Below, in pieces: positions 8,789 through 15,301 of a stretch of DNA of 45,624 nt. The translations under genes and the position numbers were made by a program. The stretch lies in NCBI GenBank assembly GCA_947259355.1, contig CAMYMF010000016.1, positions 1 to 45,624 of the forward strand, written 5' to 3'. A model generated the notes under the pieces. It had not been told where the DNA came from and searched no databases. It saw nothing but the letters and a program-made list of their open reading frames with translations. The DNA is from an uncultured Nitrospirota bacterium. Lineage in GTDB: Bacteria; CG2-30-53-67. Positions within the stretch are counted from its first letter, which is position 1, and every line of letters starts with the position of its first letter.

Positions 8789-9501
8789 GGCTGTTCGATC
8801 CTTGCTGCCACACCATCGGCCAGGGAGGGCGTTGCGCACGATTTCATAAAATCGGATACGGCTTGATGGACAACCAACCGCCCTTTTTTCAGAATCAGGA
8901 TATGGGATGCCGCCTCATTCAGGTCTTCCAGGATATTCGTCGCAAAGAGGATGGTGGCTCCCGAGGATTGATGGCGTTCCTTCAACGTCGCCATGAACTT
9001 ACGTCTGCCCACGATGTCGAGGACCGCGGCGATCTCATCGATGACGAACAAGCGCGGTACCTGGCACAGGGCCGCAACGATCTGCACCCGGCGGATTTCT
9101 CCTGCCGAAAGATTGACGATTCGGGCCCCCGGTGAAATTCCCCACTCGGCGAGCAGCGGCGCCTCCAAACTTACCTGGTACTTCGGATAGAAGAAACGGT
9201 TGAATGCGAGAAACTCGGATGCCGTCCAGTCCGCGGGCATGTCCACCTTTTCCGAGAGGTAGGCAATCTCCCTGCGCTGCAGGTAGTTGTCGTTCGCCGG
9301 CGCCAAGCCGTCCACCATGATCCTGCCCGAATGGGGACGTCGAAACCCCATGATTGTATCGAGCAAGGTGGTCTTGCCCGCGCCGTTTTCCCCCAGAATG
9401 GCTGTGAAAGAGCCCGGCGCGATGGCAAAGGAGATTTCGGTCAAAATCTCCCGCCCGTTCTCAACGGCTACACAGACTTTTTCTGCCCGCACGCCAAACA
9501 T
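8785..9501 (-). CDS. ABC transporter ATP-binding protein with atypical H-loop and Q-loop
   Basis: A 238-residue ABC ATPase. Walker A is GENGAGKTT (residues 37-45), the signature is LSAGE (131-135) and Walker B is LFVIDE (151-156). Two switch positions are unusual. The H-loop reads ILFATNILED, with Asn 189 where the catalytic His normally stands. The Q-loop region reads IAYLSEKVD with no Gln. The protein otherwise resembles CcmA/drug-exporter-type ATPases paired with ABC-2 permeases. It is coupled by ATGA overlap to the membrane protein downstream. Reduced ATP turnover is possible but not shown. Confidence 0.88.
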   Translation of the reverse strand: MFGVRAEKVCVAVENGREILTEISFAIAPGSFTAILGENGAGKTTLLDTIMGFRRPHSGRIMVDGLAPANDNYLQRREIAYLSEKVDMPADWTASEFLAFNRFFYPKYQVSLEAPLLAEWGISPGARIVNLSAGEIRRVQIVAALCQVPRLFVIDEIAAVLDIVGRRKFMATLKERHQSSGATILFATNILEDLNEAASHILILKKGRLVVHQAVSDFMKSCATPSLADGVAARIEQP

Positions 9502-9623
9502 CCTGCGTCATTTCCTCCCAACCCGTTCCCTTGGCTGATTGGTTTGACATCCGTCTTTGATTATTGTATTTTTGCACGCAATTTTCAATGCCGAAGTGCC
9601 GCTAGCCGTGCAGGAGACGTTTC

Positions 9624-9857
9624 ATGAAAAAGGAGTTGAAATACCTGGAGAAAATTCTCGAAATCTATACCATCGCTGCACGACGCGAACAGGCGGCCTA
9701 CGATTTCTATATTGCCGCCGCCAAAAAAGTGGCGAGTGATGAAGAAAAGAAGATCTTTCTTGATCTGGCTGAATTCGAGATGCAGCACCTGAAGCTGATG
9801 GAGAAACACTGTGCGCGAACCCTGGCCCGTATGAAGGAAGTTCAGCAGCAGGGATAG
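9624..9857 (+). CDS. Small ferritin-like (rubrerythrin-type) protein
   Basis: A 77-residue, mostly helical protein with two ferritin-like half-motifs: REQAAYDFY (about residues 21-29) and EFEMQHLKLMEKH (about 51-63). They supply the E...E..H carboxylate/histidine pattern of a diiron site. It is about half the usual length of a four-helix rubrerythrin domain, so it would need to dimerise to build the site. An AGGAG ribosome site is seven bases before ATG 9624. It is the first of four plus-strand genes and may share an operon with the predicted selenoprotein, which has a full ferritin-like domain. Confidence 0.7.
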   Translation: MKKELKYLEKILEIYTIAARREQAAYDFYIAAAKKVASDEEKKIFLDLAEFEMQHLKLMEKHCARTLARMKEVQQQG

Positions 9858-9890
9858 CACGATTCAACGGGAACCGATAGGAGCACAGGC

Positions 9891-10307
9891 ATGCCGGCCG
9901 TCAAGATTCATGCCCACCCCATTGCGGTACATTTTTCCAATGGCCTGGTCCCGGTGTCGATTTTCTTTCTTTTTGTCTTCGGAGTTACCCATGCCAGAGA
10001 CATGGAGATCGTCGCCTTCTATACGCTCGTCATTGGGACCCTGGGCTCCCTGCTGGCACTGGGAACGGGGCTTTTTGACTGGAAGAGGAACTACAAGGGC
10101 GCCTGGGTGCCGGTGTTCAAGAAGAAGCTAACCGCGGCGATTCTGTCGATCTTGGCGGGGACGGCCGCCTGTCTCCTGCGGTATGCGCAACCGGAGCTCC
10201 TATATTCGCTCGATTTGCTATCGATTATCTATGTGGTCTTGAATCTCTTCATGCTCGGCTGCGTGACGGTGGCCGGGTATCTGGGTGGCAAACTCGTCTT
10301 TCAATAG
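9891..10307 (+). CDS. DUF2231-like integral membrane protein
   Basis: A 138-residue protein with four predicted membrane helices. The N-terminus HAHPIAVHFSNGLVPVS matches the 'HP..VHFP.gL' opening of DUF2231 proteins, and GTGLFDW at the end of helix 2 is also typical. The conserved histidines near the membrane surface suggest metal or heme binding, but no function is established for the family. It lies 33 bp after the small ferritin-like gene and 75 bp before the FAD oxidoreductase. Confidence 0.72.
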   Translation: MPAVKIHAHPIAVHFSNGLVPVSIFFLFVFGVTHARDMEIVAFYTLVIGTLGSLLALGTGLFDWKRNYKGAWVPVFKKKLTAAILSILAGTAACLLRYAQPELLYSLDLLSIIYVVLNLFMLGCVTVAGYLGGKLVFQ

Positions 10308-10382
10308 AGGGGTGACGCGCCCCTTTGACTATTCGCAGGCTGCCGCATTTCGTGCGTTCCGCGCACTCTCTGGTCAGACCTT

Positions 10383-11498
10383 ATGGGGCAACATCTCATC
10401 CTCGTCGGCGGTGGTCACGCACACATGATGACCCTGCTGCACGCCCGCGATTTTGTTCAACGGGGCCACCAGGTCACGCTCGTCGGGCCGACCCCCTATC
10501 ACTATTACTCCGGGATGGGCCCCGGCGTGCTCTCGGGAATCTACCGGCCGGAGGAGATCCGTTTTCATGTCCAGAAAATGATCGAAGATCGGGGCGGCAG
10601 GTTCGTTCAGGGAAAGGTCGTGCGGATTGACGGGTCCACTCGCACCCTGCATCTGGCGTCGGGTGAATCCCTGGTCTATGACGTGGCCTCCTTCAATACA
10701 GGGAGCGAGGTGCCGAAGGACCGGCTCCCGGTTGTCAGCGATGCGATGCTGACCGTGAAGCCGATCGAGAAGCTCATCGAAGGAAAGGGGCTCGTCCTGG
10801 AACTGCTGCGTGCGGGGGCACCCCGCCTCCTCGTGGTCGGCGGCGGCGCGGCCGGCGTGGAGATTGCGGGTAATCTGCATCGCCTCGTTCAAAAAGAAGG
10901 CAGGACGGCCGCCATTACCGTGGTCGCGGGCAAGCGCGTCCTTGCGGCCTTCCCGGAGAAGATGCGACGCCTGGCCTTAAAGTCCCTCACGGCACGGGGC
11001 ATTGACGTGATCGAGGGCGATTACGTCTCCAGGTTTGCCGATGGAAGGGCTCGACTGAACGATGAACGTGAGGTCCCAGCGGATGTTGTCTTCCTGGCGC
11101 TCGGGGTGAGGCCCTCCCCTATTTTCTCTGACTCGGGCCTTCCCACAGGCGAGGATGGCGGGCTTCTGGTGAATCATTATTTGCAATCCGTGGCCCATCC
11201 CGAGATCTTCGGCGGCGGCGATTGCATCTCTCTTGAGGGGAACCCACTGGATAAGGTTGGTGTCTATGCCTTCCGGGAGAACCCGATTCTCTTGCACAAC
11301 CTACTGGCTGCTCTGGAGGGGCGAGAAATGAACTCATTTCAGCCACAAAGAGAGTATTTGCTGATTCTTAATCTGGGAGACGGAAAGGGGATTTTTTGCC
11401 GTCGCCCTTGGGTCTGGCATGGACGACTCGCGTTTCGGATTAAGGACGCCATCGATCGCAAATTCATGCGGACATTCCAGGTTTCCGGCGAACACTAG
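10383..11498 (+). CDS. FAD-dependent pyridine nucleotide-disulfide oxidoreductase, SelD-N-terminal type (TIGR03169-like)
   Basis: A 371-residue flavoprotein. The N-terminal FAD-binding motif reads LILVGGGHAHMMTLL, where the GGGHAH form is characteristic of TIGR03169, the domain often fused to the N-terminus of selenophosphate synthetase (SelD). A second dinucleotide motif, LLVVGGGAAGVEIA (about residues 150-163), would bind NAD(P)H. The FAD-ribityl motif FGGGDC (about 279-284) is followed by a C-terminal dimerisation part. Related NDH-2/sulfide:quinone reductases pass electrons to quinones; here the substrate is unknown. It is 79 bp upstream of the predicted selenoprotein gene, which makes a selenium-linked role plausible. 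No strong ribosome site precedes ATG 10383. Confidence 0.8.
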   Translation: MGQHLILVGGGHAHMMTLLHARDFVQRGHQVTLVGPTPYHYYSGMGPGVLSGIYRPEEIRFHVQKMIEDRGGRFVQGKVVRIDGSTRTLHLASGESLVYDVASFNTGSEVPKDRLPVVSDAMLTVKPIEKLIEGKGLVLELLRAGAPRLLVVGGGAAGVEIAGNLHRLVQKEGRTAAITVVAGKRVLAAFPEKMRRLALKSLTARGIDVIEGDYVSRFADGRARLNDEREVPADVVFLALGVRPSPIFSDSGLPTGEDGGLLVNHYLQSVAHPEIFGGGDCISLEGNPLDKVGVYAFRENPILLHNLLAALEGREMNSFQPQREYLLILNLGDGKGIFCRRPWVWHGRLAFRIKDAIDRKFMRTFQVSGEH

Positions 11499-11577
11499 GG
11501 CTATGGTTCCCGAAAGATCGCTCAGCACATTCGGATCACACCGTAGGGTGTATGCCCTGCCAGCAAGGAGAAACAGC

Positions 11578-12405
11578 ATGGGACTGCGAGATTTCTTCAA
11601 ACCGGTGCCAACATGGAGCGCGGATCAGGTGCGGGAGTTTCTAAAGGGTCAAAATCCTGCGGAGTTCAACCTTGTCGATGTGCGGGAGCCCTCCGAATAT
11701 GAAAAGGAGCACCTCCCCGGTGCCAGGCACATTCCACTCGCCCAGCTCGCCCGACGCATCCGGGAGCTGGATCGGGAGAAGCCGACCATTGCCTATTGAC
11801 GCTCCGGTGTGCGCAGCCGGTCGGCTGTCGGACTGCTCGAAGGTTTCGGGTTTATGAAGGCCTACTCCATGGCTGGGGGCATCGACGCATGGAACGGGTT
11901 CACAGCGTCCGGTCCCCCCGAGATGGGCATGCTCGTCTTCGCAGGCACGGAAAGTCCTGAGGAGCTCATTGCCCTGTCCTGGGCCCTGGAAGAAGGCTCC
12001 CGCCGATTCTATGCTGCGGTGGCAGGTACCCTGCAGGACAAGGAGGCCGGAGCATTTTTCGAAAAACTGGTGCTCGCCGAGGAGAGTCATAAGAAGACCG
12101 TTGTTCAGCTTTACGGTGAAATCACCGGGAACGAATCCTCTTTAGCCCTCTCGGAGCGGGGGGACCTCCAGGACATCATGGAAGGTGGGGTGCGCGTCAG
12201 CGAAGCCCTCGAATGGGCGCAAGGCAAGGAAGCCGCCGATATTCTGCAATACGCCATGTCCCTGGAGATCAATGCCTACGACCTCTATCTCAAAATGGTG
12301 AAACGTTTTGAAGAGGAGCCACCGGCCACGATTTTTGAGACCTTGGCCAAAGAAGAAGAAGTGCACTTGAACAGAATGGCAGAGCTCTTGGGAACACGAA
12401 CGTGA
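11578..12405 (+). CDS. Predicted selenoprotein: rhodanese (Sec74) fused to a ferritin-like domain
   Basis: One 275-residue reading frame interrupted only by an in-frame TGA at 11797-11799. Residues about 8-112 are a rhodanese domain: VDVREPSEYEKEHLPGARHIPL, then IAY-(TGA)-RSGVRSR, then FGFMKAYSMAGGIDAWNG. The TGA falls exactly where rhodaneses have their catalytic Cys (YCRSGVRS), and the frame continues unchanged with full homology, so Sec at residue 74 is the best reading. Residues about 125-270 are a rubrerythrin-like four-helix domain with diiron motifs (EEGSRRFY, EESH, SLEINAYDLY, EEEVH). ATG 11578 follows AAGGAG with seven bases spacing. A SECIS-like hairpin follows the TGA. The alternative, a TGC-to-TGA mutation or sequencing error, is less likely given that hairpin. 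Confidence 0.85.
11803..11832 (+). promoter_or_regulatory. Bacterial SECIS element (GGUC apical loop)
   Basis: Directly downstream of the TGA, CAGCC (11814-11818) pairs perfectly with GGCTG (11823-11827) around the loop GGTC (11819-11822). A G-U pair extends the stem, and TCCG (11803-11806) pairs with CGGA (11829-11832) below an internal loop. The apical GGU starts 20 nt after the UGA. In E. coli fdhF the GGU starts 19 nt after it. SelB is known to recognise such a loop. The hairpin lies inside the coding region, as bacterial SECIS elements do. Confidence 0.75.
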
Positions 12406-12416
12406 CCCCCCTCCCC

Positions 12417-12498
12417 GGTGCCAGGTACGCATCGCATGGCTGTCCACTGACAGCGGTGCCAGGCACGATGTGGCGCTATGTATTGTGGTGCCAGGTAC
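12417..12498. repeat. Left flanking repeats of the RAYT element
   Basis: GGTGCCAGGTAC at 12417-12428 and 12487-12498 plus the variant GGTGCCAGGCAC at 12455-12466. All three have the same orientation, opposite to the cluster on the other side of the transposase. The first copy begins 12 bp after the selenoprotein stop. The remaining 12499-12716 shows no gene. Confidence 0.75.
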
Positions 12499-12716
12499 TG
12501 AGGCAGCGGAACTAACCCTAATCGCCAAATCGGCGGGACTGCGCACATCAGGGGCCATGCTATTTGCGTTTAGGGGGTTAATTCGGATGGGTTGAGACGC
12601 AGAACTTTCCAAGGGATTAGATTGGCTGATCAGATGATTTGGGGTATGGACACACCCCGACCGTCGCTCTGGTAAAAGGAGCTTCGGGGGCAGCACAGTA
12701 TCAGTTGTGAGTGTCG

Positions 12717-13619
12717 TTACCTTGAAAGTGCGTAGAGGCTCTCCGCACCGAATACACGTCTTGGCACACACTCTCGTCGGGTGCACAGTGCAGGCTGTAT
12801 TTGTGCATAGAACTCCCGAACAAACCGTCGGGAACCGAGCACAATGCTCTGGGTGAAATACTGGCACCGATGACGCAGCAGCGCGGCCTTCTTAAGTCTG
12901 TATCCCGCTTGTTCTTCTTCCTCTAGTATAGCCGCTGGAATAGCCCGTTTGCCATCTCTCCTGTTCAGGCTGCCGGCTTCATAGACGAATCTGCGGTAGC
13001 GATCCACTCTACCGGTTGAATCCCCATAGGGTTCTGGCAGGTCCAATGAGAGAAAGCCACCCCGGTTCCCGCACTGCATGTGGTAGCCGAGCCCACAGAA
13101 CCGATATGTTTCAGGTCGATCGACCAGGTTTGCCCGTAACGCGTTGAGATCGACATACGCCATGCAGTTAATGAGGGCTTCGTCCCGCTCAAGCACTACG
13201 CTCTCGAACCGGCCTGACCAAAGGGTCCCTTTACGATCGTGTTGCTTGTTGTACCAATCGGAGAATCCCTTCTTGATCTGCTTCATGAATTCAGACAGAT
13301 CGGACCAGCGTTTTCGAAGTGTGGGAATCTCCTCGTCAGAGAAGTCTTTGCGGTTGCCGTACCGACGCCGAAAGCGTCGCTTAACCTCCTCGTCGGAAAA
13401 AGAATCACCATCCTGCATCTGCACAATCATGTGGAAATGGTTAGACATAATGCAGAAACCGAAGACTTTGACAAAAAAAATCTGGCTCAGCTCCCGGGTC
13501 CGATCGAGCAAGTACTGTTTTTCCAGGTCAGCCAGCAGAAACTGCTGGCCGGCGATGCGCGAGTGGACATGATAACACTGACCAGGTGCCTTGATGGCGG
13601 ATCTTGGGATTCTCGGCAT
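12717..13619 (-). CDS. REP-associated tyrosine transposase (Y1_Tnp/RAYT)
   Basis: A 300-residue single-strand transposase of the HUH class. Features: the start AIKAPGQCYHVHSRIAG; the metal-binding HUH motif in FCIMSNHFHMIVQ (about residues 55-67); and YVDLNALRANLVDRP (about residues 157-171), which holds the candidate catalytic Tyr. The lysine/arginine-rich middle (SDEEVKRRFRRRYGNRKDFSD) is typical of the 'transposase' form found in environmental bacteria. The C-terminal tail is longer than in IS200 TnpA. ATG 13619 has an AGGAGG ribosome site. It is probably active at the surrounding GGTGCCAGGTAC repeats. Confidence 0.88.
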   Translation of the reverse strand: MPRIPRSAIKAPGQCYHVHSRIAGQQFLLADLEKQYLLDRTRELSQIFFVKVFGFCIMSNHFHMIVQMQDGDSFSDEEVKRRFRRRYGNRKDFSDEEIPTLRKRWSDLSEFMKQIKKGFSDWYNKQHDRKGTLWSGRFESVVLERDEALINCMAYVDLNALRANLVDRPETYRFCGLGYHMQCGNRGGFLSLDLPEPYGDSTGRVDRYRRFVYEAGSLNRRDGKRAIPAAILEEEEQAGYRLKKAALLRHRCQYFTQSIVLGSRRFVREFYAQIQPALCTRRECVPRRVFGAESLYALSR

Positions 13620-13782
13620 GGCTTCCTCCTGTTGGAAAAGGGTTCACAGAAGAAGCTCCAAATCCGTCCCTAGAATAATCTGACAAGCAATAATGGATTG
13701 AGGAGCAACGAGGATCTCTAGCGGCAAGAATCTAGCGGATGGCTTTTCTTATCAAAACACCGGTTCATCTGTCAAGCGGAAC

Positions 13783-13882
13783 GTACCTGGTACTGCGCCG
13801 TGTACCTGGTACTGCGGCGTGTAAACGTACCTGGCACTGGGTCCGAGCGAAAACGTGGCTGGGCGAAGACGTACCTGGCACC
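13783..13882. repeat. Right flanking repeats of the RAYT element
   Basis: GTACCTGGTAC at 13783-13793 and 13802-13812, GTACCTGGCAC at 13827-13837 and GTACCTGGCACC at 13871-13882. These are the reverse complement of the left cluster. GTACCTGGTAC is itself a perfect odd palindrome (GTACC-T-GGTAC). The last copy ends 16 bp before the stop of the rhodanese-hydrolase gene. Confidence 0.75.
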
Positions 13883-13897
13883 GAGGAGGGGTGGGGA

Positions 13898-15070
13898 TCA
13901 GTGGGGCGCGGCGGCGCACTCGTTCTTGCCCAGTTCCATCTCCGAGGCCTCGTCCTCGTCAACGGTCTTCTTCTGCAGGTTAACGAGGCGTATGTCGGCG
14001 TAAATGGGCGGCTGGGATTTGATCTGCGTCTGGATGTAGCGGACGAAGCCCTCCTCATCGCCGATTTGCAGCGCAGCGTTTGTTTTGCGAAGCTTCCCGA
14101 GGGTTCCCATGACGAGTCCCTCGCCGTTCATTTCAGCGGGATTGCTGAAATGGGTGGGCAATACCACCAGATCGTCGCGGTAGTCTTTGAGTTTCCGAAA
14201 GAGCGAGTCATAGAGCATATGGGCCCACGCCACCACCTTTCCGCCCAGATCGGGCCGTCCCACGCCATCGACGAAGAGGGTATCCCCCGTGAGCAAGTAC
14301 TGATCGTCCACGAGATATGTCGTGCTGCCCGGCGTGTGGCCCGGCAGAAAGAGCGCCATTACCCGAATCCGACTCTTTCCGATTTCGATGATCTGCCCAT
14401 CGGTCAGCGGGGCACGCTTCAAAGGTGCATCCTCACTGTCGGCGCTTTGTATAAAATAGGTGGCGCCCGTCGCTTGCGCAAGGGCCGGTCCCCCCGAGAT
14501 ATGATCGGCGTGCAGGTGCGTATCGAGAACCGTGGTGATCCTGGTGCGGTGCTCCTTGGCCAGATCGAGGTAAGTCTGAATGTGGCGGCCGGGGTCGACC
14601 ACCGCCGCTTCACCGTCTGAGATCAGCATATAGGAAAGACACCCCTTTCCCACGCGATTGATCTGGAAAAAGAGGCCCCCCTTGCCTGCCTTCGGATAGC
14701 CCGGAATCTTCCGGGCGGCGTAGTAGTCCCCCCAACCGACGGTGCCGCCTTTGAGGTTCACCGCTTTGTAGCCCCGCTGGTTCAGCAGATCCGCCACGTA
14801 GGCGGAAGAGTCGCCTTTCGCACAGACCACTGCGACGGGCCTTCCCTTGGGAATCCCTGCAATGATTTCGTCCTCCTGATCGAAAAAATCGAAATAGGGT
14901 ATGTGCAGCGTCTCGGGGGTCTTCTTCCCTTCCAGTTTCCAGCGCTCATATTCGATGTCGTTGCGCACATCCAGGAGGAGCCAGTCCTCTTTGCCGTCCA
15001 GTAACTCCCGCAGCTTTTCCGGACCGATCGTTCGAACACGATTCCGGACATCTCCGATTTCATCACGCAT
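13898..15070 (-). CDS. Rhodanese-metallo-beta-lactamase fusion (persulfide dioxygenase-like)
   Basis: A 390-residue protein. Residues about 10-115 form a rhodanese domain with an intact active-site loop (VVCAKGDSSA, Cys 83). Residues about 130-365 form an ETHE1/glyoxalase II-type hydrolase domain with the zinc/iron motif THLHADH (about 184-190), PGHTPGST, and TGDTLFVDGVGRPDL. Related enzymes oxidise glutathione persulfide to sulfite, and the rhodanese moves the sulfane sulfur. The rhodanese is at the N-terminus here, whereas well-known fusions such as CstB or PRF carry it at the C-terminus. ATG 15070 follows GAGGAG; the frame also allows a TTG at 15130 with weaker support. It is divergent from the PEP carboxylase gene. 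Confidence 0.85.
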   Translation of the reverse strand: MRDEIGDVRNRVRTIGPEKLRELLDGKEDWLLLDVRNDIEYERWKLEGKKTPETLHIPYFDFFDQEDEIIAGIPKGRPVAVVCAKGDSSAYVADLLNQRGYKAVNLKGGTVGWGDYYAARKIPGYPKAGKGGLFFQINRVGKGCLSYMLISDGEAAVVDPGRHIQTYLDLAKEHRTRITTVLDTHLHADHISGGPALAQATGATYFIQSADSEDAPLKRAPLTDGQIIEIGKSRIRVMALFLPGHTPGSTTYLVDDQYLLTGDTLFVDGVGRPDLGGKVVAWAHMLYDSLFRKLKDYRDDLVVLPTHFSNPAEMNGEGLVMGTLGKLRKTNAALQIGDEEGFVRYIQTQIKSQPPIYADIRLVNLQKKTVDEDEASEMELGKNECAAAPH

Positions 15071-15301
15071 GATCCCAATCTCCTCTTGTATTTTGACGAA
15101 GGCGCTTGTCCGCGGAGTCCCTGTTTGCAAGACGTCTCCCTATATATATGGATGCGAGACTTTCTGTCAACCATTCCCTAATAAAAAGCTTGAAGTTAGT
15201 TACATATATTATTGTATTATATGCTTTTTTAACTCCTAGTATCAGGCCGGTTGCTTTTCGTGCAGATCTTGTTTACCATCAGACGGACTTGGGAGGAAAT
15301 T
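15071..15301. other. AT-rich divergent promoter region
   Basis: This stretch lies between the divergent rhodanese-hydrolase and PEP carboxylase genes. The part from 15140 to 15235 is strongly AT-rich (for example TTACATATATTATTGTATTATATG), unlike the GC-rich surroundings. No pair of -35/-10 boxes stands out with proper spacing; TTGAAG (15190) and TATTAT (15215) are 19 nt apart. Both promoters probably lie here. Confidence 0.4.

Larger units (their letters stand above)
12417..13882 (-). mobile_element. RAYT/REP element with inverted GGTGCCAGGTAC flanks
   Basis: The transposase gene is bracketed by a left cluster reading GGTGCCAGGTAC and a right cluster reading GTACCTGGCACC, which gives the inverted arrangement typical of RAYT genes and their REP sequences. 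RAYTs are usually single-copy, domesticated relatives of IS200/IS605 transposases. No target-site duplication or exact border is apparent; the limits given are those of the outermost repeats. Confidence 0.65.

Noticed and set aside
11719-11730. GGTGCCAGGCAC inside the rhodanese-ferritin gene
   Set aside because: It encodes PGARHIP, a conserved rhodanese segment, so the match to the RAYT repeat word is explained by coding.
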